NCBI GenBank assembly: GCA_002747325.1
Contig: PDOZ01000029.1
Location: 34,566-98,565, forward strand
From: Rhodobacterales bacterium
Lineage (GTDB): Bacteria; Pseudomonadota; Alphaproteobacteria; Rhodobacterales; Rhodobacteraceae
DNA: 64,000 bases
Direction: 5' to 3'
Shown: piece by piece, positions 37,091 through 47,413 of the stretch
Layout of the letters: every line of letters starts with the position of its first letter
How positions within the stretch are numbered: the stretch's first letter is position 1
Program-made: the position numbers and the translations under genes
The notes under the pieces: model-generated
Told to the model about the DNA's origin: nothing
The model's input: only the letters and a program-made list of their open reading frames with translations
The model's database searches: none

Positions 37091-37999
37091 ATGTTTACCG
37101 TCTGCGCTCTCTATCACTTCACCCCCTTCCCCGATCCCGCCGCCCTGCGCGCCCCGTTGCTGGAGTTTTGCACCGAACAGGGCATCACCGGCTCGCTCCT
37201 GCTCGCGCGCGAAGGGATCAACGGCACGGTCGCCGGAAGCGCCAAAGCCATCGACGCGCTGATCGGCTATATCAACGCCCTGCCCGGCTGCGCGGGTTTT
37301 GATTACAAACTCTCGACCGCCGAACATCAGCCTTTCGGCAAGATGAAGGTGCGCCTGAAGAAAGAGATCGTGACAATGGGGCAACCCGATGTCGATCCGC
37401 GCGCCTCGGTCGGGCATTATTGCAACGCGCAGGAATGGAACGAGCTGATCTCGCGCGACGACGTGGTGGTGATCGACACGCGCAACGACTACGAGGTCGA
37501 GATCGGCACCTTCAAAGGTGCGATTGATCCCGGCACCAAGAGTTTCCGCGAATTTCCCGACTGGTGGCAGAAAAATCAGGCGCGCTTTCACAACAAGAAG
37601 GTGGCGATGTTTTGCACCGGCGGGATTCGGTGTGAGAAATCAACCAATTACCTGTTGGGGCAAGGGCTGGAAGAGGTCTATCACCTGAAGGGCGGCATCC
37701 TGCAATACCTTGAGGATATGCCGGAGGAAGAGAGCCTATGGGACGGAGCGTGTTTCGTGTTTGACGGACGGGTTTCCATCGAACACGGGCTGCGCGAAGG
37801 GCCGCATGAGCTGTGCCACGCCTGCCGCCGCCCGATCCTGCCGGAAGACCGCGCGCGGCCGGAATTTGAAGAGGGCGTGTCCTGTCACCGCTGCATTAAC
37901 GAATTTACCGACGAACGGCGCGAACGCTTCCGCGAGCGGCAAAAACAGATTGCCCTGTCCAAAGCACGCGGCGAGCGCCACCTTGGACAGGCGCTTTAG
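37091..37999 (+). CDS. trhO: tRNA uridine(34) hydroxylase TrhO (YceA family)
   Basis: TrhO hydroxylates U34 of tRNA on the way to 5-(carboxy)methoxyuridine. The 302-residue protein has an N-terminal acylphosphatase-like domain (SLLLAREGINGTVAG), a rhodanese domain with Cys175 in FCTGGIRCEKS and a C-terminal cysteine cluster (CHACRRP and CHRCI). I chose MFTVCALYHF as the start because it matches the family N terminus; the frame continues upstream through the pncA shadow. Confidence 0.93.
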   Translation: MFTVCALYHFTPFPDPAALRAPLLEFCTEQGITGSLLLAREGINGTVAGSAKAIDALIGYINALPGCAGFDYKLSTAEHQPFGKMKVRLKKEIVTMGQPDVDPRASVGHYCNAQEWNELISRDDVVVIDTRNDYEVEIGTFKGAIDPGTKSFREFPDWWQKNQARFHNKKVAMFCTGGIRCEKSTNYLLGQGLEEVYHLKGGILQYLEDMPEEESLWDGACFVFDGRVSIEHGLREGPHELCHACRRPILPEDRARPEFEEGVSCHRCINEFTDERRERFRERQKQIALSKARGERHLGQAL

Positions 38000-38002
38000 C
38001 CC

Positions 38003-39337
38003 TTACTTCTCCTTTTTCTCCGCGAAGAAATCCGGGCGGCCCACCGAAACATAGGCTTCAAACCCCGCATGTTTGGCGTCTTTGGCGCTGTAAATGTTGC
38101 GCAGATCGGCCATGCGTGGGGTCGCCATGCGCTTGGCGACGCGCTTCATATCCAGCGCCCGGAACTCGTTCCATTCCGTCAGGATCACCACCGCATCGGC
38201 ATTCTGCACCGCCTTATACGCATCCTCGAACCAATGCGCATGGGGCAACAATTCCGCCCCCTCGCGCTCGCCCTGCGGGTCAACGATGCGAACCTTCGCC
38301 CCGCCGCCGATCAGCGCTGGCACGATGGTCAGGCTCGGCGCATCGCGCATGTCGTCCGTGTTGGGTTTGAACGTCGCGCCCAGAACCGCGATGGTCTTGC
38401 CATTCACCGTCCCGCCGCACAGGTCCATCACCTTGTCAATCATGCGTCGCTTGATCTCGTCATTGACCAAAATCACCTTCTCGGTGATCTGCATCGGCAG
38501 GCCATGCTCCTGTCCGATCCGTGCCAAGGCCTTGGTATCCTTGGGGAAACACGATCCGCCAAACCCCGGCCCGGCATGCAGGAACTTGTTGCCAATCCGT
38601 CCGTCCAGCCCAATGCCCTTCGACACCTGCTTCACATCAGCACCCACCCGCTCACACAAAGCGGCAATCTCGTTGATAAAGGTGATCTTGGTCGCGAGGA
38701 AGGCATTCGCCGCATATTTGATCATCTCCGCGCTTTCCAGATCGGTGGTCACAATGGGAAAATCGCGCAGGAACAGGGGACGGTAAATCTCCGCCATCAC
38801 CTCGGCAGCGCGCTCGTTCTGCACCCCGACCACAACCCGGTCCGGTCGCATGAAATCATCAATCGCCGCCCCTTCGCGCAGAAATTCCGGGTTGGACGCC
38901 ACATCAAATTCCGCCTCCGGATTGGCCTTGCGAATCAACTGCTTCACCTGCCGGTTGGTGCCCAGCGGCACGGTGGATTTGGTGACGACAACCGTATAGC
39001 CATCCAGTGCGGCGGCAATTTCCTCCGCTGCGGCGTAAACATAGGTCAGATCCGCGTGCCCGTCGCCGCGCCGCGTCGGGGTGCCCACCGCAATAAACAC
39101 CGCCTCCGCCCAGGCCACCGCCTTCGCCAGATCACCGGAAAACGACAGCCGCCCCGCCGCGACATTCTTCGCCATCAGCTCTTCCAGCCCCGGCTCATAG
39201 ATCGGCACTTCGCCGCGTTCCAGCATTGCAACTTTCGCCGCATCCTTGTCGACGCAAATCACCTCATGCCCAAAATCGGAAAAACACACCCCGGACACCA
39301 GCCCAACATAGCCCGTGCCAATCATTGCGATTTTCAT
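38003..39337 (-). CDS. ugd: UDP-glucose 6-dehydrogenase
   Basis: Ugd oxidises UDP-glucose to UDP-glucuronate for exopolysaccharide and LPS. The 444-residue protein begins [16 protein letters not shown] with the NAD-binding motif, and has [10 protein letters not shown], the catalytic cysteine in [12 protein letters not shown] and [16 protein letters not shown]. It is convergent with trhO and divergent from the CaiB/BaiF gene. No polysaccharide genes adjoin it. Confidence 0.95.
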   Translation of the reverse strand: MKIAMIGTGYVGLVSGVCFSDFGHEVICVDKDAAKVAMLERGEVPIYEPGLEELMAKNVAAGRLSFSGDLAKAVAWAEAVFIAVGTPTRRGDGHADLTYVYAAAEEIAAALDGYTVVVTKSTVPLGTNRQVKQLIRKANPEAEFDVASNPEFLREGAAIDDFMRPDRVVVGVQNERAAEVMAEIYRPLFLRDFPIVTTDLESAEMIKYAANAFLATKITFINEIAALCERVGADVKQVSKGIGLDGRIGNKFLHAGPGFGGSCFPKDTKALARIGQEHGLPMQITEKVILVNDEIKRRMIDKVMDLCGGTVNGKTIAVLGATFKPNTDDMRDAPSLTIVPALIGGGAKVRIVDPQGEREGAELLPHAHWFEDAYKAVQNADAVVILTEWNEFRALDMKRVAKRMATPRMADLRNIYSAKDAKHAGFEAYVSVGRPDFFAEKKEK

Positions 39338-39460
39338 CTGCACACCCTCATACTTGCTCATTCCTCTATGCGCCCTGCACCAAAACCCGTCAACGCCGCT
39401 TTACTGTTGCGCCTGAGCTATGGATATATAATGGCAACAGCAGGGCGTTTAGGGGGAAAT

Positions 39461-40546
39461 ATGTCTGAATTGCAAGGGCCGCTGAAGGGGTTGAAAGTTG
39501 TCGAAATCGCCGGGCTGGGGCCAACGCCCTTTGCGGCGATGTGGCTGGCGGATATGGGAGCGGAAGTGGTGCGTATTGAGCGGCCCGGCCTCAAGCCGTT
39601 GTTCCCGCAGAACCCGGATTTTCTCAACCGCGGGCGGGGCTTTGCGGCGCTCGACCTGAAAACCCCGGCGGATCGCGACATTGCCGCCCGCCTGATCGCG
39701 CGCGCCGATCTGCTGATCGAGGGGATGCGCCCCGGCGTGATGGAACGGCTTGGCCTTGGTCCCGATGAGATGCTCGCCGCCAATCCGAAGCTGATTTATG
39801 GCCGCATGACCGGCTGGGGGCAGACCGGGCCACTGGCGCCCAGCGCGGGTCACGACATCAATTACATTTCCATCACCGGCGCGCTGCACGCCATTGGCTC
39901 GGACGCGCCCGTCCCTCCGCTCAACCTCGTCGGCGACTTTGGCGGCGGCGCGATGTATCTGGTCGCGGGCCTGCTCGCTGCGCTGCATCACGCAGGCAAA
40001 ACCGGCGAGGGGCAGGTAGTCGATTGCGCCATTTCCGACGGCACCGCCCACCTGTCCGCCATGATCTATTCACTTTATGGCTCCGGCCTGTGGGCCGATG
40101 CGCGCGAGGCCAACCTGCTCGATGGCGGCGCGCCGTTTTACCGGACCTACCGCTGCGCCTGTGGCGGCTATATCGCGGTCGCGCCACTGGAGGAAAAGTT
40201 TTACCAGATCGCCTGCGAGGGGCTTGGCCTGAGCGACTTGCCCGACCGCGCCGATCCCGCCAACTGGCCCGCTCTGCGCACCATGTTCGAGACCGCCATT
40301 CTGGAAAAAACCCGCGATGAATGGACCGCGATTTTTGAGGGCACGGATGCCTGTATCTCGCCCGTCCTGTCGCTCTCGGAAGCGCCCGATTACGCGCATA
40401 ACCGCGCCCGTCAGAGCTTTGTCGCCCTTGATGGCACCCAGCCCAACGCCGCGCCCGCGCTCTCCAAAACCCCCGGCAAACCGCACCGGGGCGAAGAGAA
40501 AATCCCGCTGGAAATCGACCCGCTATTAGCCCGCTGGGGGGGCTAA
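39461..40546 (+). CDS. CaiB/BaiF CoA-transferase family protein (alpha-methylacyl-CoA racemase-like)
   Basis: The 361-residue class III CoA-transferase-fold protein has [22 protein letters not shown] near the N terminus and [17 protein letters not shown], features of the alpha-methylacyl-CoA racemase subgroup. It probably epimerises or transfers CoA on branched fatty acyl-CoA. The ATG follows AGGGGGAAAT. Its last 21 bases overlap the convergent modC gene. Confidence 0.88.
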   Translation: MSELQGPLKGLKVVEIAGLGPTPFAAMWLADMGAEVVRIERPGLKPLFPQNPDFLNRGRGFAALDLKTPADRDIAARLIARADLLIEGMRPGVMERLGLGPDEMLAANPKLIYGRMTGWGQTGPLAPSAGHDINYISITGALHAIGSDAPVPPLNLVGDFGGGAMYLVAGLLAALHHAGKTGEGQVVDCAISDGTAHLSAMIYSLYGSGLWADAREANLLDGGAPFYRTYRCACGGYIAVAPLEEKFYQIACEGLGLSDLPDRADPANWPALRTMFETAILEKTRDEWTAIFEGTDACISPVLSLSEAPDYAHNRARQSFVALDGTQPNAAPALSKTPGKPHRGEEKIPLEIDPLLARWGG

Positions 40547-41602
40547 CACGACGGATTTCAGGATGGCGAAACAGGCCTTGCCGGGGGTCAGTTCAAGCGC
40601 CGCAACGGAGCGTTGCGTGATCCGCGCCAAAAGCCGTCCCGCCGGGGTGTCGAGCGTCACCAGAACCGAAGAAGCCCCCGCCGGGCGCAGGTTTTCGACC
40701 GTGGCGGGCAGATGGTTCAGCGCGGAAATCCCGTCCGGCACTTCCCGCGCGAGAATGACATCCTGCGCCAATACGCGAAGACGCACATCAGCGCCCGGCG
40801 TGGCGGCGCTTTTGGGCAAAAACAGCGTTGCGCCGCCTGCGCTGACCTCGGACAACCCATCCGCATGATCGCGCACAAACCGCGCACGAAGCAGCGCCCC
40901 CATTTCCCGCGCGCCCTCCGGCGCCAGCTCCGCATCGGCAAAGACCTCGCGCGCCGTGCCCGCGCGCACCACCCGCCCGTTTTCCAGCACCACCACATGA
41001 CTGGCCAGCCGCGCCACCTCCGCCGCCGAATGGCTCACATGCAGGATCGGGATGCCGCTCTCGCGCCGCACCCGTTCGAGATAGGGCAAAATCTCCTCGC
41101 GCCGCGCCCGATCCAGCGCCGCCAGAGGCTCGTCGAGCAACAACAATTCCGGCCGCGATAACAGCGCCCGCCCGATGGCGACCCGCGACTTCTCGCCCCC
41201 CGAAAGCCCCTCCGGGCGACGTGACAGCAAGTCTTCCAACCCCAAAAGCGCGGTAATCTCTGCGAAATTGTGCTGCGATGCCACACCCCGCGCCCGCGCG
41301 CCATAGAGCAAGTTACGCCGCACATCGAGATGCGAAAACAGCCGTGCATCCTGAAACACATAGCCCAGATGCCGGGCCGGAGGCGCAAGATTGATACCGC
41401 GCGCGCTGTCAAACAACACCCGGTCCCCCAGACGGATCTGCCCACGATCCGGCGTCAGCAAACCGGCCACCATGTTAAGGATCGTCGTCTTGCCGGAACC
41501 AGACGGGCCAAACAGCGACAGGGTGCCCTCGGACAGTTCAAACCGCGCTTCAATCGCCGCACCATCGCGCGAAATCCCAACATCAACCCAAAGCCCGGTC
41601 AT
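40526..41602 (-). CDS. modC: Molybdate ABC transporter ATP-binding protein
   Basis: ModC energises molybdate uptake. The 358-residue protein has Walker [10 protein letters not shown] (residues 32-40), signature [14 protein letters not shown], Walker [13 protein letters not shown] and a C-terminal TOBE domain that may bind oxyanion. It overlaps modB by four bases. It is the last gene of modABC; no modE is visible. Confidence 0.95.
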   Translation of the reverse strand: MTGLWVDVGISRDGAAIEARFELSEGTLSLFGPSGSGKTTILNMVAGLLTPDRGQIRLGDRVLFDSARGINLAPPARHLGYVFQDARLFSHLDVRRNLLYGARARGVASQHNFAEITALLGLEDLLSRRPEGLSGGEKSRVAIGRALLSRPELLLLDEPLAALDRARREEILPYLERVRRESGIPILHVSHSAAEVARLASHVVVLENGRVVRAGTAREVFADAELAPEGAREMGALLRARFVRDHADGLSEVSAGGATLFLPKSAATPGADVRLRVLAQDVILAREVPDGISALNHLPATVENLRPAGASSVLVTLDTPAGRLLARITQRSVAALELTPGKACFAILKSVVLAPPAG

Positions 41603-42270
41603 CGCCGCCTCCCGAACATCTCGGACACCACCAGCGCCCCGACGGCAATCACAACGGAAATCGACACGAAAACAAGCACTTGCGGTTCTTTTCCGGGCGC
41701 TTGCAGGAAGGTGTATATCGCGGAGGGGATGGTGCGGGTTTCGCCGGGTATGTTGCCCGCAAAGGTGATGGTCGCGCCAAATTCGCCCAGCGCCTTGGCA
41801 AATCCGAGCGCCGCGCCCGCGACGATCCCCGGCAGCGCCAGCGGCAGTGTGACCGTTGCAAAGACCCGCAAACGCGAAGCACCCAGCGTAGCCGCCGCGG
41901 CCTCCAGACCGGGATCAATCGCCGCGATGGACAGGCGCATGGCGCGCACCATCAGCGGGAACCCCATGATCCCCGCCGCCAGCGCCGCGCCCGTCCAGCG
42001 AAACGCCAGTGGCAAGCCGATGCCCTCCAGCGCCGCGCCGAGGGGAGCGGCGGGGGAGAACAGCAATAGAAGCGCGTAGCCGGTGACGACCGGCGGCAGG
42101 ACCAACGGCAGATACACCACGAGGTTCAACAACCAACGCAGCGGGAAGCGGTAGCGCTCCAAAACATAGGCCACGCCCACCGCGACCGGCAGCGCCGCCA
42201 GTGTCGCAACGATGGCCACGCGCAAAGACAGCGCCACGACCGGCCATATGTCCGGGGCGAAATCAGTCAT
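41599..42270 (-). CDS. modB: Molybdate ABC transporter permease
   Basis: The 223-residue permease has five to six hydrophobic segments and the EAA-like loop ELGASRLRVF-type sequence AATLGASRLRVFATVTLPLALPG. It forms the membrane channel with ModA and ModC. I chose the start MTDFAPDIWPVV, which overlaps the modA stop; the alternative adds ten residues. Confidence 0.94.
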   Translation of the reverse strand: MTDFAPDIWPVVALSLRVAIVATLAALPVAVGVAYVLERYRFPLRWLLNLVVYLPLVLPPVVTGYALLLLFSPAAPLGAALEGIGLPLAFRWTGAALAAGIMGFPLMVRAMRLSIAAIDPGLEAAAATLGASRLRVFATVTLPLALPGIVAGAALGFAKALGEFGATITFAGNIPGETRTIPSAIYTFLQAPGKEPQVLVFVSISVVIAVGALVVSEMFGRRR

Positions 42271-42937
42271 CGGAAACCGGCAGGAAACCGTGACGCGCAA
42301 ATATCGCCTGCCCGGCGGGCGACAGGAAATAGTCCAACACCACCTCGCCCGGCTCGCTCAGGGCAACGGCGGCATAGGAAACCGGCGAATGCGTAATCGG
42401 CGCGATGAAGCCCAGACGGTCGGTCGCCAGCGCATCGGTGGCATACACAATGCCGTAATCGACCGCGCCGATGGTGACGAGTTTGAGAACCGCACGGGCA
42501 TGTTCCGCCTCCACCAGCCTCGGGCGCAGCGCCTGCCAAAGCCCCGCCTTCTCAAGCGCCGCGCGCGCATACACCCCGACGGGCACCGCATCCGACAACC
42601 CGATCGCCACGCGCCCCGAAACTGCGCCCAAACCCTCAAGGTCAACCGGCGCCGCCCCTTCCTTGCCAACCAAAACCAGCCGGTTGCGCGCCACAATGAC
42701 CGGCTCGCCGCCAACCTGCCGAACCCAGTGCGGATCGGCGGAAATGAACAAATCCGCCGGGGCGCCGCTCAAGATCTGCCGCGCCAAAACCGATGACCCG
42801 GCCAGAACCGGCACCAGATCAACCGAGGCATCCTCCAACACATCCTGCAAACTCGCCGCCGCAAATACCCGCGCGGGCCCCGCCGCGGCGGGCAAGGCAA
42901 AGAGCAACAGAGCAACCAAGAGGCTTCGCAAAAACAT
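42263..42937 (-). CDS. modA: Molybdate ABC transporter substrate-binding protein
   Basis: The 224-residue periplasmic protein has a signal peptide MFLRSLLVALLLFALPAAAG and the oxyanion-binding blocks FAAASLQDVLED and LAGSSVLARQI. Between them it is about ten residues shorter than many ModA proteins. It captures molybdate for ModBC. I chose the start by the signal peptide; the open frame continues through the promoter shared with phoA. Confidence 0.94.
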   Translation of the reverse strand: MFLRSLLVALLLFALPAAAGPARVFAAASLQDVLEDASVDLVPVLAGSSVLARQILSGAPADLFISADPHWVRQVGGEPVIVARNRLVLVGKEGAAPVDLEGLGAVSGRVAIGLSDAVPVGVYARAALEKAGLWQALRPRLVEAEHARAVLKLVTIGAVDYGIVYATDALATDRLGFIAPITHSPVSYAAVALSEPGEVVLDYFLSPAGQAIFARHGFLPVSDD

Positions 42938-43012
42938 GCCGGACTTTCCAACAGCCGCCCCGCAGGTGCAAGCCCCTTCTCTGCGGCGCGACCAAATGCA
43001 GCTATTACATAA

Positions 43013-43057
43013 CCGTTTCAAAACCGTCACAGAATCGTTGCGCAACGCCCCTATCCT
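43013..43057 (+). promoter_or_regulatory. Candidate Pho box and promoter of phoA
   Basis: Seven-base repeats CCGTTTC (43013-43019), CCGTCAC (43024-43030) and a weaker TCGTTGC (43035-43041) are separated by the four-base spacers AAAA and AGAA. That is the 11-base period of PhoB sites (consensus CTGTCAT). TATCCT at 43052-43057 lies ten bases after the last repeat, where a PhoB-dependent -10 is expected. PhoB control is inferred from this pattern and the downstream gene. Confidence 0.65.
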
Positions 43058-43093
43058 CACCTGCAATATCCACCAGAAACGGGAAATCCTGTT

Positions 43094-44578
43094 ATGAAGC
43101 TCAAATCTCTCCTCGCCGCCTCGACCCTGCTTTGCGGCACCGCGGCCTATGCCGAAGACCTGCCGCAGGCGGGCAACACCTGGTTCACCGACGGGCAATC
43201 CACCATTGCCGCCATGCTAGCGCAGCAACCAAACACCGCCACGGCCAAGAACATCATCCTGTTGGTCTCGGACGGCAACGGCATCGGCTCGAACTACGCC
43301 ACCCGCCTCTGGAGCGGGCAACAGGCTGGCGGCTTTGGCGACGAATATGTGCAGCCGCAGGAGGCCTTCCCCTATCTGGCGCTGGCCAAGACCTACAACG
43401 TCAACGCCCAGACCCCCGACAGCGCGGGCACGGCAACGGCGATGATGTCCGGCGTCAAAACCAAAGCCGGGGTGATCGGCGTCGATGAAGACGTGGTGCG
43501 CGGCGATTGTACGACCCTGCCGGGCAACGAAGTGGCGACGATGAACGAGATCATGAGCGCCATGGGCAAAGCCACCGGCGTGGTCTCCACCGCGCGCATC
43601 ACCCACGCCACCCCCGCCACCGGCTACGCGCATTCGGTGGATCGCAATTTTGAATACAAGCTGCCCGAGGGCTGCACCGAACAGGCCGATATTGCAACGC
43701 AGCTTCTGGAAGCGATGAAATCGGGTGTTGTGGATGTGGCGCTTGGTGGCGGTCGTCGCAATTTCATTCCCTCGGACGTGACCGATGGCGAAGGCAAGAT
43801 CGGCAAGCGCGCGCCGGGCGACAACCTGCTGCCCGCCTTTGAGGAAGCCGGGGTAGCCTATGCCTGGGATCAGGCCACTTTCGACGCCCTGCCCGCCGAC
43901 GGCACCCCGCTGCTCGGCCTATTTGAAGCCTCGCATATGAAATACGAAGCGGATCGCCGCAACGAACCTTCGCTGGCAGAAATGACCGAAGCGGCCATTA
44001 CCGCGCTGAAAGCCGCCGGGGGCGATAAGGGCTTCTTCCTGCAAATCGAAGCAGGCCGGGTCGACCACGCCAACCATGACGGCAACGCCGCGCGCATGGT
44101 ATCGGATGGCAAGGCCTTCGCCGACGCCGTGGCCATGGCCGACGCGCTGACCGATGATGCCGACACCCTGATCATCGTCACCGCCGACCACGAACACGCC
44201 ATCGCCTTCAACGGCTATTGCGGTCGCGGCTCCAGCATCCTTGGCCTCTGCATGGGGATCGACGGCGCAGGCACGGCTCATAACGGCAAGCCGATCCTCG
44301 CCCAGGATGGCAAGCCTTTCACCGTTCTGGGCTACCTCAACGGCGCCGGTTCCGTCATCCGCGAAGAGCTGAACTGGGCCGGAGTGCGCCCGGAGCTGGA
44401 CGAGGAAACCGCGCATGAGCTGGACTATCTCCAGCAGGCACTGGTCCCGACCAGCTACGAGACCCATTCCGGCGAGGATGTCGCGGTTTACGCCAAAGGT
44501 CCGTGGGCACATCTTGTTGAGGGCACACTGGAGCAAAACGTGCTTTTCCACGTCATGCACCACGCCGCGACACACTAA
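43094..44578 (+). CDS. phoA: Alkaline phosphatase
   Basis: The 494-residue periplasmic phosphatase has a signal peptide MKLKSLLAASTLLCGTAAYA, metal ligand Asp60 in VSDGNGIGS, the nucleophile Ser110 in TPDSAGTATAM, and EAGRVDHANHDG and TADHEHA near the C terminus. It releases phosphate from phosphomonoesters. A Pho-box-like promoter precedes it and a strong terminator follows. It is divergent from modA. Confidence 0.96.
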   Translation: MKLKSLLAASTLLCGTAAYAEDLPQAGNTWFTDGQSTIAAMLAQQPNTATAKNIILLVSDGNGIGSNYATRLWSGQQAGGFGDEYVQPQEAFPYLALAKTYNVNAQTPDSAGTATAMMSGVKTKAGVIGVDEDVVRGDCTTLPGNEVATMNEIMSAMGKATGVVSTARITHATPATGYAHSVDRNFEYKLPEGCTEQADIATQLLEAMKSGVVDVALGGGRRNFIPSDVTDGEGKIGKRAPGDNLLPAFEEAGVAYAWDQATFDALPADGTPLLGLFEASHMKYEADRRNEPSLAEMTEAAITALKAAGGDKGFFLQIEAGRVDHANHDGNAARMVSDGKAFADAVAMADALTDDADTLIIVTADHEHAIAFNGYCGRGSSILGLCMGIDGAGTAHNGKPILAQDGKPFTVLGYLNGAGSVIREELNWAGVRPELDEETAHELDYLQQALVPTSYETHSGEDVAVYAKGPWAHLVEGTLEQNVLFHVMHHAATH

Positions 44579-44598
44579 AGCGTGAAAACCCCAAACCC

Positions 44599-44627
44599 GG
44601 AGGGCGCCCCGCGCCCTCCTTTCTTTT
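44599..44627 (+). terminator. Rho-independent terminator after phoA
   Basis: GGAGGGCGC (44599-44607) pairs perfectly with GCGCCCTCC (44611-44619) around a CCC loop, followed by TTTCTTTT. It isolates phoA from the downstream glycerophosphodiesterase operon. Confidence 0.9.
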
Positions 44628-44708
44628 ACCCCCTATTTCATGGATTCATTGAAAATTTTCCGCTAGAGAACCCAAAGAGCGGCCCCATCGGTCGTCAAGG
44701 GAGGGGTT

Positions 44709-46505
44709 ATGCGCAGTATCATTTCAAGCGCCTGGCGCGCACGCGGCGCCATTTTTTCCATTCATCTGGTGATGAGCATTCTGGCCGTTGCCATTATCGG
44801 ACCGTTGGTCGGGTTTTCGGTGCAACTCGGCGTGTCGCTGTCCGGCAAAGGCGCGTTAACCGATTTTGACATCGCGAAATTCCTCTTCTCCCCGTTAGGG
44901 CTTATCGTTCTGATCGTGCTGGCGGCGATTATCCTCACCGCTGCGGCGCTGGAACTGGCGGCGCTGCTGATCGCTCTGCGCGACGGAGGCAGCGTTGCGG
45001 GACCGTTGGCACGGCGTTTGCCTGCGCTTCTGGCCCTCACGGCGCAACTGGTGGTTCGGGTTCTGCTGCTGGTTCTGCCCTTTGCAGCCATCATTGCCAT
45101 CATCGTTTTCAGCCATATCGGCGCCTACGACATCAACTATTACCTGAGCAAAATGCCGCCGGAATTTGTCCGCGCCATCCTGTATTCAGCGCCGCTACTG
45201 CTAATCGCCATCGGCTTGCTGGCGTGGTCGCTCGCGGGTTGGGTCATGGCGCTGCCGCTGGTTCTGTCCGGCCACGCAGCGGGCGCAGCGATCAAGGAAA
45301 GCACACAGCTAACACGCAGCAACCGGCGCAAGGTTGCGATGGGGCTGTTCATCTGGGCCATCGTGACGCTGGTGATTTCCGCGCTGATCGGCGCGCTGAT
45401 GCGCGGGGCGATTGTGCTGCTGATGCCGCCGGTCACGGCGGGGCTGGGAACCGTCGCCATCATGGGGCTGGTCAGCCTGCTAATCTGGGCCGGGGCGAAC
45501 CTTCTGACCGGAGCGATCAGCGCGGGGCTTCTGGCTGCGGCGGTCGATAATCTGGCCGCGCGGCTGATCCCCGAATGGGAACGCGCCCGCCCCGCATACG
45601 TTCCCGGCGCGCGGCGCAGAATGGCATTGCTGGTTGGTGCGGTTGCCGTGTTCGGCGCCGTCACAACCGGCTGGAACCTGATGCGCGGCGCCGCCCCGCG
45701 CGACGACGTGGCCATCATCGCCCATCGCGGCGCAGCGGGCGCGCGGCCCGAAAACACCATCGCCGCAATGAAAGAAGCGCTGGCGCAAGGGGCGGACTGG
45801 CTCGAAATCGACGTGCAGGAAGACGCGACCGGCCGGGTCGTTGTTGCCCATGACAGCGACTTCATGAAGCTGGCCGACAACCCCCTGACCGTCTGGGACG
45901 CCACCCCGGAAGCACTGGCGCAGATCGACGTCGGCAGTTGGTTCGACCCCGCCTATGCGGACGAACGCGTGCCGACCCTGCGCGATGTGTTGGAACTGGC
46001 GCGTGGCAAGGCCGGGGTTGTGGTCGAACTGAAATATTACGGCCATGACGAACAACTCGCCGCCCGCGTGGCGCAGATTGTCGAGGAAACCGGCATGGTC
46101 GAGGCGACGCAATTCATGTCGCTCAAGCCCAAACAGGTCGCCGATATGCGCGCGACCCGGCCCGGCTGGCCGGTGGGCCTGCTCGCGGCGACCTCGATCG
46201 GCGACCTGTCCGATTACGACGCCGATTTCCTCGCCGTCAGCACCGGCGCCGCCAGCCGCAGCTTCATCGCAGACGCACAGGACGCGGGCAAGAAAGTCTA
46301 TGTCTGGACGGTGAACGACCCGCTTGACATGGCGCAGATGCTGTCGCGCGGGGTGGACGGGCTGATCACCGACGAGCCGGGGCTGGCCCGCGACGTCATG
46401 GCCGAACTGGCGAACCTGACCACCGGCCAGCGCCTGATGCTGGAGCTTGCCGCCCTGTTCGGCATGGACGCTTCCGACAAAACCTACCGCGACGAAAGTC
46501 CGTAA
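44709..46505 (+). CDS. Glycerophosphodiester phosphodiesterase with N-terminal membrane domain
   Basis: The 598-residue protein has an N-terminal half of several membrane segments (about residues 15-320, GPDPase membrane domain type) and a C-terminal GDPD domain with AHRGAAGARPENT, EIDVQ and VVAHDSDF, the catalytic and metal-binding residues. It hydrolyses glycerophosphodiesters from phospholipid breakdown to glycerol-3-phosphate. Placed directly after phoA and in one operon with a phospholipase A2-like gene, it fits phosphate scavenging. Confidence 0.92.
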   Translation: MRSIISSAWRARGAIFSIHLVMSILAVAIIGPLVGFSVQLGVSLSGKGALTDFDIAKFLFSPLGLIVLIVLAAIILTAAALELAALLIALRDGGSVAGPLARRLPALLALTAQLVVRVLLLVLPFAAIIAIIVFSHIGAYDINYYLSKMPPEFVRAILYSAPLLLIAIGLLAWSLAGWVMALPLVLSGHAAGAAIKESTQLTRSNRRKVAMGLFIWAIVTLVISALIGALMRGAIVLLMPPVTAGLGTVAIMGLVSLLIWAGANLLTGAISAGLLAAAVDNLAARLIPEWERARPAYVPGARRRMALLVGAVAVFGAVTTGWNLMRGAAPRDDVAIIAHRGAAGARPENTIAAMKEALAQGADWLEIDVQEDATGRVVVAHDSDFMKLADNPLTVWDATPEALAQIDVGSWFDPAYADERVPTLRDVLELARGKAGVVVELKYYGHDEQLAARVAQIVEETGMVEATQFMSLKPKQVADMRATRPGWPVGLLAATSIGDLSDYDADFLAVSTGAASRSFIADAQDAGKKVYVWTVNDPLDMAQMLSRGVDGLITDEPGLARDVMAELANLTTGQRLMLELAALFGMDASDKTYRDESP

Positions 46506-46523
46506 CTTACATCGAGAAATGAC

Positions 46524-46874
46524 ATGAAAATACTGAAAGACTTGCTTTTGGCGATGCTGAACGCCACCATGATCCTGCTGATCGCACTGGTCATCAGCGG
46601 CATTGTGCTGTTGAACAAAGCCTCCGATTTCCGCGACCAGACCGCCGCGATGCTGGCCCCGCAGGCCGCGCAACTGCAAAGCATCGCGACCTCGCTGGAA
46701 GCCATCAGCGCGGGGGCGCAGTCGGCGCAAACCGCAGCGGAGGTGGAACAGGCGCTGGACAAAATTCCGGACCTGTCGGGGCTGGAAGAAATGACCATTC
46801 GCAGCGTGGTGCAGGAAGTATTGCAGGCGCTCGGGGAATGGTTGGCCAAGGCGGAACTGAAGGAGGACGTATAA
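46524..46874 (+). CDS. Hypothetical protein with one membrane segment
   Basis: This 116-residue protein has a single hydrophobic N-terminal segment (about residues 7-28) and a helical Ala/Gln/Glu-rich remainder with coiled-coil character. I recognise no family. It follows the glycerophosphodiesterase by 18 bases and overlaps the next gene by one base (TAATG), so it belongs to that operon. Confidence 0.7.
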   Translation: MKILKDLLLAMLNATMILLIALVISGIVLLNKASDFRDQTAAMLAPQAAQLQSIATSLEAISAGAQSAQTAAEVEQALDKIPDLSGLEEMTIRSVVQEVLQALGEWLAKAELKEDV

Positions 46875-47413
46875 TGAACCCGTGGTTTTCAATGATGCTC
46901 GCTGGAGCGATTGCGCTGGTTGGCGGGCTGTTTGCCCTGATCAACCCCACGCAAACGGCGATAACGACGATTGCGCTGGTTGGCTGGTCCCTGATTCTCG
47001 TTGCCGCGCTGCAAGGCTGGGCCGCTTATCGCGCCGTGGAGTTCTGGGCCCGCATCCGCGCCGCCGCCATTGCCGTCGCGACCGGATTTCTCGGCATCTC
47101 GATGATCTTTGGCCCGTTTGGGGATGGCACGTTGATGCGTTGGCTGGTTGGCCTGCTGCTGATCGCTTCCGGCGCGTCGAAAGCATGGGCCGCGTATGGC
47201 GCCATGTCCGGGTCGCAAAATCAGATGCTGGTTTACGGCACCGGCGCGGTTTCGGCGCTGTTGGGCCTCGTGATCCTGCTGGGTATGAACATGGATTTCG
47301 GCCTGTTGCTCGGGATTGAACTTCTGGCCAGCGGGCTGGGGCTGGTTCTGCTCGCCATGCAGCGGCGCAGCAAGGCCCGCGCGCAAAACGCGACAGAACG
47401 CGCCGAGCCTTGA
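46874..47413 (+). CDS. HdeD family (DUF308) membrane protein
   Basis: The 179-residue protein has six hydrophobic segments and the short DUF308 repeats (GGLFALINPTQTAIT and GVLLIASGASKA-type). HdeD in E. coli is an acid-resistance membrane protein; other members are undefined. It starts within the stop of the preceding gene and ends overlapping the TTG start of the next. Confidence 0.82.
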   Translation: MNPWFSMMLAGAIALVGGLFALINPTQTAITTIALVGWSLILVAALQGWAAYRAVEFWARIRAAAIAVATGFLGISMIFGPFGDGTLMRWLVGLLLIASGASKAWAAYGAMSGSQNQMLVYGTGAVSALLGLVILLGMNMDFGLLLGIELLASGLGLVLLAMQRRSKARAQNATERAEP

